DNA from: an uncultured Methylococcaceae bacterium
GTDB taxonomy: Bacteria; Pseudomonadota; Gammaproteobacteria; Methylococcales; Methylomonadaceae
Reading direction: 5' to 3'
DNA length: 5,189 bases
Assembly: GCA_903839795.1 (NCBI GenBank)
Contig: CAIMDR010000678.1
Coordinates: forward strand, 1 to 5,189
Shown here piece by piece: positions 1 to 5,189 of the stretch. Made by a program: the position numbers and the translations under genes. Under the pieces are notes generated by a model. It searched no databases, was not told where the DNA came from, and was given only the letters and a program-made list of their open reading frames with translations. Positions within the stretch are counted from its first letter, which is position 1; each line of letters opens with the position of its first letter.

Positions 1-94
1 GTGATCAAAAGAATTGATCTAACGCGTTGTTTATCTGAGTAAATCCGTGTTTATCTGTGGCTCAAATACGTTTTTAGGTTAATAGACTAAAATC

Positions 95-111
95 GTTTGA
101 TTGTATCAAAC
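95..111. repeat. Perfect inverted repeat, 7 bp arms
   Basis: GTTTGAT (95-101) and ATCAAAC (105-111) are perfect reverse complements separated by TGT. The short spacer and AT-rich arms suit a protein-binding palindrome or a weak hairpin. There is no T-tract immediately after it, so a classical terminator is unlikely. No gene start lies close enough to name a regulated target. Confidence 0.5.
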
Positions 112-243
112 TTCTAATTTATTTAGAGAATAATGAAACTCGATGTTCAAGTTTTTATTCATTGGTTTAAAAATGATGCAGGTGAGTCTATCAAATCATA
201 GCTGAGACCAGGCAGCTAAACTAATGACAGAAATTGGCACATT

Positions 244-293
244 GCCCAACTTCTTTTTAGTCATATTCATGGACATAAACCGACCTGTTGGGC
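244..293. repeat. Inverted repeat with long loop
   Basis: GCCCAAC at 244-250 is the exact reverse complement of GTTGGGC at 287-293, with a 36-nt interval. The match does not extend beyond 7 bp on either side. It might be the base of an RNA hairpin after the Hsp70-like gene, but arms of this length at this distance can also occur by chance. Confidence 0.25.
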
Positions 294-371
294 TTGTCTC
301 TTGAACGCCGATTTTTTTCTGTCACGCCGCATTATTCACTATTGATTCTACGACTGCTTCTGGACTTTGGA

Positions 372-1643
372 CTAATGCCACCCTAAATAATATCGTCTTG
401 CATCACACGCCAAGCCAAAGCCAACACTTGACAAGCGATTACCATCAGAAATGTCGGCGTGTGGAAATATACGCCGCGTTATATTTTGTAGTATCGGCAT
501 GGCTGTGCCTCCGCCCGTCAAGATAACCAGAGCCACATCGGCTGTTTTTACGCCCGCCATCACCACGCAGTTATTAATGGTGTTCTGGATGTTCTCGATA
601 CTTCCAGAGATACACGCTTCGAATTGTGTACGCTCCACCTGCGAGTGCAAACCGTCTTCAATAAAAGCAAGATCCGCTGTTGTTTGGTCGCATGCACTTA
701 GTTTAATTTTGGTATCTTCAACGATAGACATCAAAGTGTGTCCGAGCTCTTCCTCGACAATGGACAGCAGTCTATGGGTAAGGGCTTTATCATTTGATTG
801 ACTGATTAACGTCCTTAAATCCCGTTTATATTTTCGCGTGTACATACACTGAATTTTGCTTAATTCAGCAAGATCAAAATACGGTGTTATGGGGAAACCC
901 AGACCTTTAGAACCCCAAAAAGAACCCAGCCCCAATAAAGGCATAAAACAGGTCAAGCTTAAAGCTCGGTCAAAATCATTACCGCCCATTCGAATCCCTG
1001 CATTAGCAAGAATATCCTCTTGGCGATCCGGTTTTTTGATATAACGCTCCGACAAGCGCATTATCGTAAAATCGGATGTGCCACCCCCAATATCCATAAC
1101 AACGGCTAAACGTTCGGTATTACCCATGGTTAATTCATGCGCAAATGCGGCGGCAATGGGCTCATATTGAAAGCGGATATCTTTAAAACCGGCGGCGGTA
1201 AATATGGCTTCGAGTTGGCCTTCCGCTTCCTGGTCGGCCTTGTCATTGCCATCGATAAAATGTACCGGCCTGCCTGCGACAACCGTGTTTATTTCTTGGT
1301 CGGCCACTACTTCGGCTTTATTTTTTATACTCTCAACAAAGGGGCCAATAATATGCTCAAATTGTGTTTTTCTGCCACCGATAATCGTGCCTTCTTTCAT
1401 CAGAGACGTTCCAAGCACACGCTTAAAACTTCTCATAAATCGGCCCTCTTCTCTGGCGACATAAGCATTAATGGCTTTACGGCCAAATAAAACCGGTTGA
1501 TTTTCTTGCGGAAAAAAAATGGTCGAGGGGATGGTTAAATGCTGGTCTTCTACCGGAACCAAAATTATTGGATCATTATTGTCCTTGGCAATAGCGACCG
1601 TCGTGTTGGACGTTCCAAAATCAATTCCACATGTAATGTCCAT
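372..1643 (-). CDS. yegD: Hsp70-like ATPase of the YegD family
   Basis: The product is an Hsp70/actin-fold ATPase of the YegD type, 423 residues from the chosen start (E. coli YegD is about 450). Visible motifs are the phosphate-1 loop IDFGTSNTTV (residues 7-16), phosphate-2 MDIGGGTSDF (183-192), MGGNDFD (219-225), a connecting helix with EDTKIKLS (309-316) and the adenosine loop LTGGGTAMP (375-383). The sequence FQYEPIAAA near 158-166 is typical of the family. It ends after the nucleotide-binding domain, so it lacks the peptide-binding domain of DnaK. Its cellular role is not established in the family, and no DnaJ or GrpE gene is nearby. The ATG at 1643 is chosen because IDFGTSN then sits at the N-terminus and AGGGA (1647-1651) precedes it. 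An ATG at 1670 and a TTG at 1715 are in-frame alternatives with poor ribosome-binding sites. Family assignment is secure; the start is less so. Confidence 0.93.
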   Translation of the reverse strand: MDITCGIDFGTSNTTVAIAKDNNDPIILVPVEDQHLTIPSTIFFPQENQPVLFGRKAINAYVAREEGRFMRSFKRVLGTSLMKEGTIIGGRKTQFEHIIGPFVESIKNKAEVVADQEINTVVAGRPVHFIDGNDKADQEAEGQLEAIFTAAGFKDIRFQYEPIAAAFAHELTMGNTERLAVVMDIGGGTSDFTIMRLSERYIKKPDRQEDILANAGIRMGGNDFDRALSLTCFMPLLGLGSFWGSKGLGFPITPYFDLAELSKIQCMYTRKYKRDLRTLISQSNDKALTHRLLSIVEEELGHTLMSIVEDTKIKLSACDQTTADLAFIEDGLHSQVERTQFEACISGSIENIQNTINNCVVMAGVKTADVALVILTGGGTAMPILQNITRRIFPHADISDGNRLSSVGFGLACDARRYYLGWH

Positions 1644-1753
1644 CGTTCCCTGTTTTTTGAGTGTCTTCATTCTAAATTTTATTGACTGATTTATTTCTTG
1701 TTTTTCGTGGCTCAATCTCCGTTCTGTTCCAGACAGATTTGTCCCGGAATCCA

Positions 1754-1771
1754 GAGTACAAGAATGTACTC
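1754..1771. repeat. Perfect inverted repeat, candidate operator
   Basis: GAGTACA (1754-1760) and TGTACTC (1765-1771) are perfect reverse complements around a 4-nt centre. The repeat is upstream of the Hsp70-like gene, about 110 bp before its preferred start and about 40 bp before the upstream TTG. A palindrome of this size and spacing fits a dimeric regulator site or a small hairpin in the leader. No regulator gene is in the window to match with it. Confidence 0.4.
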
Positions 1772-1836
1772 ATCATCAACAGCACATTGCATCAATAAAA
1801 TCGAGTATAAAAATCAGTAAGCGGATGCGTTACGAA

Positions 1837-1850
1837 TGCCATCCATGGCA
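1837..1850. repeat. Perfect inverted repeat, 6 bp arms
   Basis: TGCCAT (1837-1842) and ATGGCA (1845-1850) are perfect reverse complements with a 2-nt centre. It sits 5 bp from a longer GC-rich hairpin at 1856-1878. Together they resemble a two-stem REP-like intergenic element, although the short arms alone would not be significant. Confidence 0.35.
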
Positions 1851-1855
1851 AAGGG

Positions 1856-1878
1856 ATCCCGGCAATCTCTGCCGGGAT
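1856..1878. repeat. GC-rich REP-like hairpin
   Basis: ATCCCGGCA (1856-1864) and TGCCGGGAT (1870-1878) form a perfect 9-bp stem around the 5-nt loop ATCTC. It is followed by GACGG. This pattern, a CCCGGC/GCCGGG stem next to TGACG, is like the short dispersed palindromes common between proteobacterial genes. A related half-site, CCCGGAATCC, appears at 1743-1752. With no T-tract it is more likely a dispersed repeat or an mRNA 3' structure than an intrinsic terminator. Confidence 0.55.
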
Positions 1879-1957
1879 GACGGCTTGAGCGTTTTTAGTT
1901 ATTTATAAAACTTGTGTTTATCAGTATTTTCAAGTTATTTAACGCCTACTCCTTGGC

Positions 1958-2329
1958 TTATACCTCATCAGCTTTGGGAGATGGCCCGTATTCGTTTGTT
2001 TCCGTATTACCGTCAATCACCATAAAATACAGGAATATGATAGCGCCAATCACCGGTACCAAATTAACCAGTAACCACCAGCCATTTCGGCCTGTGTCGT
2101 GTAATCGTCTAACTGATACCGCAAGTCCGGGAATTAAAACGGCTAGTGGATAAAGGCTGCTTAACATACCCAAACCTGTTTCGGGATCAACATTACCCGC
2201 AAATCGGTCAATAATTGCCAGTGCCATACTGATAAGTACATTAAATACAACAAAAAACCAATACTCTTTTCGTCTTGCCCGACCTCCAAAGACCGTATAT
2301 TTTTTTAATACTTCAAGATACCAGTTCAT
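1958..2329 (-). CDS. DUF805 family inner-membrane protein
   Basis: This 123-residue protein belongs to DUF805, the family of E. coli YhaH and YhaI, whose function is not known. Family hallmarks are the start MNWYLEVLKKY, the basic FGGRARRKEYW segment (residues 14-23) and RRLHDTGRNGWW (74-85). Three hydrophobic stretches at about 23-42, 56-73 and 84-105 are likely membrane helices. The C-terminus carries the usual EYGPSPK tail (113-119). The ATG at 2329 is chosen because the family starts here and AGGAG lies at 2340-2344, 10 nt upstream. An in-frame ATG at 2413 would add 28 unrelated residues. It is transcribed away from the PP-loop gene and lies upstream of the Hsp70-like gene on the same strand, but the 314-bp gap with hairpins argues against tight operon linkage. 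Confidence 0.93.
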   Translation of the reverse strand: MNWYLEVLKKYTVFGGRARRKEYWFFVVFNVLISMALAIIDRFAGNVDPETGLGMLSSLYPLAVLIPGLAVSVRRLHDTGRNGWWLLVNLVPVIGAIIFLYFMVIDGNTETNEYGPSPKADEV

Positions 2330-2458
2330 AAAACGATAACTCCTGCCACCCCTGACGGGTTTAGCGATGCTTAAAAGTAAAGAAAAGGGCACACAACCGG
2401 TAAACTCAGTCATGCACGCAGTGCGCGGCTAAAAATAGCAACTATAACGTGTTGCCTA

Positions 2459-2487
2459 ATACTACAGAGAAATAACCAAAATTCCAA
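2459..2487 (-). promoter_or_regulatory. Possible promoter for the DUF805 gene
   Basis: Read on the minus strand, TTGGAA (2482-2487) and TAGTAT (2459-2464) are spaced by exactly 17 bp, and each matches the sigma-70 consensus at four of six positions. The start of transcription would lie about 120 bp upstream of the gene. An alternative -10, TATAGT, lies further downstream without a good -35. This is a weak prediction. Confidence 0.25.
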
Positions 2488-2635
2488 TAGTGGTAACCGG
2501 CACTCGCGTTTAATGCCTTAATTTGACTACGTTGTATTAAATCATGGCTACACGTTTTAACTCAGTCAGTGGTTTTGATCATAATGGAAAGGCTTGCAAC
2601 AACAGAAGTTGAAGCCATAAAAGAAAATAATTGGG

Positions 2636-2641
2636 TATAAT
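2636..2641 (+). promoter_or_regulatory. Candidate -10 box for the PP-loop gene
   Basis: A perfect TATAAT lies 27 bp before the PP-loop start codon, which would give a 5' leader of about 20 nt. No good -35 is present at the right distance: TTGAAG at 2609-2614 is 21 bp away, which is too long. Activator help or a non-optimal -35 would be needed. The predicted leader still includes the ribosome-binding sequence. Confidence 0.45.
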
Positions 2642-2660
2642 AGCCTAATTTTTAAACACA

Positions 2661-2666
2661 AAGGTG
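2661..2666 (+). promoter_or_regulatory. Ribosome-binding site of the PP-loop gene
   Basis: AAGGTG ends 2 nt before the ATG at 2669. The GGTG portion pairs with the 5' side of the anti-Shine-Dalgarno, which makes the short spacing acceptable. It supports 2669 as the true start. Confidence 0.55.
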
Positions 2667-2668
2667 TT

Positions 2669-3712
2669 ATGAGTCAACAAAGAAAAGCAGTGGCCTTGAT
2701 TTCCGGTGGTTTGGATTCAATGCTTGCGGCAAAATTAGTCATGGAACAGGGTGTTCATGTTGAAGGCATTAATTTTTTTACGGGTTTTTGTGTAGAAGGC
2801 CATACGCACGCCATTCGTGAAAGCGACAAAGCCAAGCCCAAGCGTAATAATGCCTTATGGGTTGCGGAACAGTTAGGCATAAAGCTGCATATTGTTGACG
2901 TTGTTGAAGAATATAAAAAAGTGCTGATTAATCCCAAGCACGGTTACGGCACACACATGAATCCTTGCCTGGATTGCAAAATTTTCATGGTTAATAAAGC
3001 CAAACAATGGATCGTTGAAAACGATTTTGACTTTATTATTACCGGTGAAGTCATCGGTCAACGCCCTATGTCACAAACTAAATCAAAAATGCCCATTGTG
3101 TCAAAACAGTCGGGTGCTGATGATTTATTGTTGCGCCCCATGTGTGCCAAGAATCTACCCGCGACCCGCCCGGAGATTGAAGGTTGGGTTGATAGAGAAA
3201 AGTTATGTGATATTACCGGACGTTCACGCAAGCCGCAAATGGCATTGGCGGAGAAATTTGGTATTGATGACTATTCCCAACCGGCGGGTGGTTGCTGTTT
3301 TCTGACAGACAAATACTATTCGGCAAGACTGGTCGATTTATGGAAAGCTCAGGGTAGCAAAGATTACGAACTGGATGACGTGATGTTGTTAAAAGTCGGT
3401 CGACATATCAGACCCGAAAAGCATTTTAAACTGATTATCGCCAGGGAAGAAGGTGAAGGACGCTTTTTGGAGGGCTATAAAAAAGAGTTTATCAGTATGC
3501 ATTGCTTAAGCCATACCGGGCCATTAGCCTTGATTGACGGTATAACGTCTGCCGAGGATTTATATTTGGCAGCCAGCATTGTTGCCCGCTACGGACAAGG
3601 TCGCCATGCCGAACAAGTCGATATTAAGGTCAGGGACAAAGAGGGATCGGAAAGAACGCTTCAGGTTAAGCCGTTAACCAACGAAGAAATACCCAAGGAA
3701 TGGTATGTGTGA
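2669..3712 (+). CDS. PP-loop thiouridylase-like protein with NFACT-R-like C-terminus
   Basis: This 347-residue cytoplasmic protein has the PP-loop ATP-binding motif SGGLDS (residues 12-17), as in MnmA and ThiI, which adenylate a tRNA uridine and replace oxygen with sulfur. It also has MNPCLDCK (97-104), ITGEVIGQRPMSQ (124-136) and GGCC (207-210). The PCLDC segment matches the place of the MnmA catalytic-cysteine loop, and GGCCF that of the second MnmA cysteine. Residues about 235-347, beginning LLKVGRHIRP and KLIIAREEGEGRF, resemble the NFACT-R_2 RNA-binding domain that is known fused to such enzymes. It lacks the length and central and barrel domains of true MnmA, so MnmA itself is unlikely. 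The target RNA position is unknown. A TusA-family gene follows, which fits sulfur delivery. Often labelled a tRNA thiouridylate methyltransferase, a name I consider misleading. Family confidence is high, exact reaction low. Confidence 0.88.
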   Translation: MSQQRKAVALISGGLDSMLAAKLVMEQGVHVEGINFFTGFCVEGHTHAIRESDKAKPKRNNALWVAEQLGIKLHIVDVVEEYKKVLINPKHGYGTHMNPCLDCKIFMVNKAKQWIVENDFDFIITGEVIGQRPMSQTKSKMPIVSKQSGADDLLLRPMCAKNLPATRPEIEGWVDREKLCDITGRSRKPQMALAEKFGIDDYSQPAGGCCFLTDKYYSARLVDLWKAQGSKDYELDDVMLLKVGRHIRPEKHFKLIIAREEGEGRFLEGYKKEFISMHCLSHTGPLALIDGITSAEDLYLAASIVARYGQGRHAEQVDIKVRDKEGSERTLQVKPLTNEEIPKEWYV

Positions 3713-3834
3713 GGTTAAAGGCGAAAGGTACAAGGCGAAAGGCGAAAGACGAAAGACGAAAGACGAAAGGGATTGGTTTTTTGCCCTTTGCCTTTAACCT
3801 TGAACCTTGGCCCCTTGAACCTTGCCCCCTGCCC
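3713..3834. repeat. Inverted pair of heptamer repeat arrays
   Basis: The interval between the PP-loop and TusA-family genes is almost all repeat. On the plus strand, eight 7-nt units run from 3713 to 3768: GGTTAAA, GGCGAAA, GGTACAA, GGCGAAA twice, then GACGAAA three times. From 3821 down to 3779 the minus strand shows the same style: GGTTCAA, an 8-nt GGGGCCAA, GGTTCAA, GGTTAAA, GGCAAAG and GGCAAAA. An 11-bp exact inverted repeat pairs 3712-3722 with 3790-3800, extendable with a bulge. CCTTGAACCTTG is directly repeated at 3798-3809 and 3813-3824. The array begins next to the upstream stop codon. It resembles short tandem heptanucleotide repeats known from cyanobacteria in style only. Apparent open frames across it are by-products of the 7-nt period. 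Confidence 0.85.
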
Positions 3835-3840
3835 TTATAA

Positions 3841-4068
3841 ATGATAAAAGAAACCCTAAATGCACGGCGTCTGCTTTGTCCGTTGCCTGTTATACGCACC
3901 CAAGATAAGGTTAAACAACTAAAGCCGGGCGACCAGTTGGAAGTTATTTGCACAGACCCCGGGGTTATGCAGGATATTCCGACGTGGTGTCGTATCAATG
4001 GTCATAAAGTACTTGAAACCAAAGCCTGTGATCATGAATATAGCATTACCCTGGAAGTCGGCGTGTAA
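3841..4068 (+). CDS. TusA-family sulfur carrier protein
   Basis: This 75-residue protein is a TusA/SirA-family sulfurtransferase. Such proteins carry a persulfide on one cysteine and hand sulfur to partners in tRNA thiolation, molybdenum cofactor synthesis or sulfur oxidation. The signature CPLP with the active cysteine at residue 13 is intact. It is followed by the family pattern LKPGDQLEV (27-35), DPG (39-41) and DIPTWC (45-50), and the length is close to the usual 75-85. The start is fixed by an in-frame TAA directly before the ATG. No Shine-Dalgarno is visible, since the upstream sequence is the pyrimidine-rich half of the repeat array. It lies between a PP-loop thiouridylase-like gene and a metal transporter gene, which it overlaps by 1 nt. 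A dedicated donor for the PP-loop protein is likely but inferred. It need not be the canonical TusA of 2-thiouridine synthesis. Confidence 0.92.
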   Translation: MIKETLNARRLLCPLPVIRTQDKVKQLKPGDQLEVICTDPGVMQDIPTWCRINGHKVLETKACDHEYSITLEVGV

Positions 4069-5189
4069 TGGCTGAAATCCTTACCCCTGCAAAAATGGAT
4101 AAACTAAAGGCCAGAGCCAGCTATGTGGGTGCAGCGGTTAATGTTTTTCAGACACTGATCAAAATCAGTTTTGGCATTTTGGGACAATCAGCGGCGTTAA
4201 TCGCTGACGGCATTCATTCGTTATCAGATTTGCTCAGCGATCTTTTAGTGATTATTGCGGTTAGGTTGGGAAGCCGCGAAGCAGATCATGATCATCCTTA
4301 TGGGCATCGCCGTTTTGAAACCATCGCTACTGTTATTTTAGGCGTCAGTTTAATTGCCATTGGCGGAGCCATTAGCTGGTCTGTGATGGATCGAATGGCG
4401 CACCCTGAACACCTGCCAGTACCCAATGTACTGGGTATGGGTGTTGCGGCGTTGTCCATTTTGGTTAATGAATGGCTGTACCATTACACCAAACGCATTG
4501 CTAAAAAAACCCGCTCCAAATTATTAATGGCCAATGCGTGGCATCAGCGCAGTGATGCCATTTCATCGATTGTCGTGTTGTTTGGCATAGGCGCGGTCAT
4601 CTTGGGTTATCCACTGGCCGATGCCATTGCCGCTATTGTGGTGGCGTTAATGGTTGCCAAAATTGGCTTGGGTCTGGTTCTGGAGAGCATCAAAGAATTG
4701 GTTGATACCTCATTGCCGCCCAAACTAATAGCCGAAATTCGCAAAGCCATTATGACCATTGATGGCGTTGAAGGCATTCATTTATTAAGAACCCGGCAAA
4801 TGGGCGAAGATGCCTTGATTGATGCCCATATCGTTGTCGATCCGCGCATTACCGTTTCCGAAGGTCATAGCATCGGCGATACTGTTAGGGATGAATTAAT
4901 CAGCCGTTTTGATGATGTCATGGATGTGTTGGTGCATATTGATCCTGAAAATGATGAGGCCTTATTCGAGCCCGGCAAACCGCTAGCCCGTGCAGATGTT
5001 CAAGTATTATTGGACAAGTATCTGGTGGAGTTTAAAACAGCGATAGAAGATTTTAGAATCCATTACTTAAACGGACAAATTGAAGTCGAAATTATTTTAC
5101 AGTTTGCCCTTAGCCAACAACCGCAGTTAGTAGCGGCGCTAAAAAAGCAATGCAAGCGCATGAAGACAAGGGTAAGAAAAATTAAAAAC
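4068..5189 (+). CDS. Cation diffusion facilitator metal transporter, 3' end beyond window
   Basis: The frame is open for 374 codons to the window edge, so the stop codon is outside. It is a CDF-family metal/proton antiporter of the inner membrane. About six helices are visible between residues 17 and 205. Metal-site residues appear as H50 and D54 in ADGIHSLSD (helix 2, with D47) and H159 and D163 in WHQRSD (helix 5), the HD-HD set usual in zinc-type members. The signature HPYGHRRFE spans 76-84. Residues about 218-295 form the cytoplasmic dimerization domain. A further segment of about 75 residues (300-374) looks like a second copy of a similar fold and makes the protein longer than the usual 300. 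The ATG overlaps the TusA-family stop codon as TAATG, with GGAAG at 4053-4057, so coupled translation is expected. Zinc or iron export is possible; the metal cannot be decided from sequence. Confidence 0.92.
   Translation, partial: MAEILTPAKMDKLKARASYVGAAVNVFQTLIKISFGILGQSAALIADGIHSLSDLLSDLLVIIAVRLGSREADHDHPYGHRRFETIATVILGVSLIAIGGAISWSVMDRMAHPEHLPVPNVLGMGVAALSILVNEWLYHYTKRIAKKTRSKLLMANAWHQRSDAISSIVVLFGIGAVILGYPLADAIAAIVVALMVAKIGLGLVLESIKELVDTSLPPKLIAEIRKAIMTIDGVEGIHLLRTRQMGEDALIDAHIVVDPRITVSEGHSIGDTVRDELISRFDDVMDVLVHIDPENDEALFEPGKPLARADVQVLLDKYLVEFKTAIEDFRIHYLNGQIEVEIILQFALSQQPQLVAALKKQCKRMKTRVRKIKN

Larger units (their letters stand above)
1..371. other. Intergenic region with no convincing gene
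   Basis: This stretch lies downstream of the minus-strand Hsp70-like gene. It is AT-rich and has no open frame of useful length on either strand. It contains short perfect inverted repeats at 3-19 (6 bp arms, 5 nt loop), 95-111 and 244-293. A 22-codon frame starts at 133 on the plus strand and looks like chance. On the minus strand one frame from 381 to 196 is interrupted only by a TGA at 322-324. The piece around 43-60, reading about CCGTGTTTATCTGTGG, resembles a sequence I recall as recurrent between genes in various bacteria, but I cannot verify that here. I see no clear terminator for the Hsp70-like gene. Confidence 0.6.
1644..1957. other. Intergenic region with a cluster of palindromes
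   Basis: This gap separates two minus-strand genes and holds three perfect inverted repeats (1754-1771, 1837-1850, 1856-1878), listed separately. A possible minus-strand -10 box TATACT lies at 1804-1809 with no good -35, so any promoter call for the Hsp70-like gene is weak. On the minus strand the GC-rich hairpin at 1856-1878 is followed by CCCTTTGCC rather than a run of T, so it does not look like a standard terminator for the DUF805 gene. No small gene is supported here. Confidence 0.6.
2330..2668. other. Divergent intergenic promoter region
   Basis: This 339-bp gap separates the minus-strand DUF805 gene from the plus-strand PP-loop gene, so it must hold promoters for both. The right-facing one has a clean TATAAT. 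The left-facing one is a weaker guess at 2459-2487. A 22-codon frame at 2544-2612 on the plus strand has no detectable ribosome-binding site and looks like chance. I see no RNA gene or clear riboswitch. Confidence 0.6.

Noticed and set aside
451..1490. Several plus-strand open frames of 60-117 codons
   Set aside because: They are antisense to the Hsp70-like gene, whose motifs are intact throughout, and they show no recognisable protein features.
1856..1895. GC-rich hairpin plus TTTTT as an intrinsic terminator on the plus strand
   Set aside because: The T-run starts 14 nt after the stem rather than directly after it, and no plus-strand gene ends here.
1914..2153. A 79-codon plus-strand frame
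   Set aside because: It is antisense to the C-terminal half of the DUF805 gene, which has clear family motifs.
2755..3305. Open frames on both strands inside the PP-loop gene
   Set aside because: They overlap conserved catalytic motifs of the real gene in other frames and have no ribosome-binding sites or family resemblance that I could see.
2669..3712. Annotation of the PP-loop gene as MnmA or as a methyltransferase
   Set aside because: The domain layout after the PP-loop part differs from MnmA, and no S-adenosylmethionine-binding motif is visible.
3815..3841. TTGAAC and TATAAA as a promoter for the TusA-family gene
   Set aside because: The spacing is only 15 bp, and the transcription start would fall inside the coding sequence beyond the ATG.
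3666..3998. A 110-codon minus-strand open frame across the repeat array
   Set aside because: Its Arg/Phe/Ala-repetitive and Gly-Gln-Gly-Ser segments are translations of the heptamer arrays, and it overlaps the well-supported PP-loop and TusA-family genes.

Overview
This window looks like ordinary chromosomal DNA of a moderately AT-leaning gammaproteobacterium. A Methylococcales-like methanotroph is my guess from the mix of genes and the repeat style, but the sequence alone does not prove it. I see no rRNA, tRNA, CRISPR array, transposase or phage gene.

Layout. Positions 1-371 hold no convincing gene, only short inverted repeats and a broken small reading frame. Two genes follow on the minus strand: a YegD-type Hsp70-like ATPase (372-1643) and, upstream of it, a small DUF805 membrane protein (1958-2329). 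The 314 bp between them carry a cluster of three perfect inverted repeats. The gap 2330-2668 is a divergent promoter region with a clean TATAAT box facing right.

On the plus strand there are three genes. The first (2669-3712) is a PP-loop ATPase of the thiouridylase type with a C-terminal domain resembling the NFACT-R RNA-binding family. Next comes a 75-residue TusA-family sulfur carrier (3841-4068), then a cation diffusion facilitator metal transporter (from 4068, running off the window). The last two overlap in TAATG and should be translationally coupled.

How they may work together. A TusA-family protein passes persulfide sulfur, and a PP-loop thiouridylase uses ATP plus sulfur to thiolate RNA, so these two form a plausible dedicated RNA-thiolation pair. 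The transporter may set the level of a metal such as zinc or iron; that part is only inferred from linkage. Three cysteine positions in the PP-loop protein would suit an iron-sulfur cluster.

The most unusual non-coding structure is between the PP-loop gene and the TusA gene. The gap is filled by two heptamer-repeat arrays facing each other, purine-rich on the plus strand and then purine-rich on the minus strand. They run from the stop codon of one gene almost to the start codon of the next, and the TusA gene has no visible Shine-Dalgarno sequence as a result.
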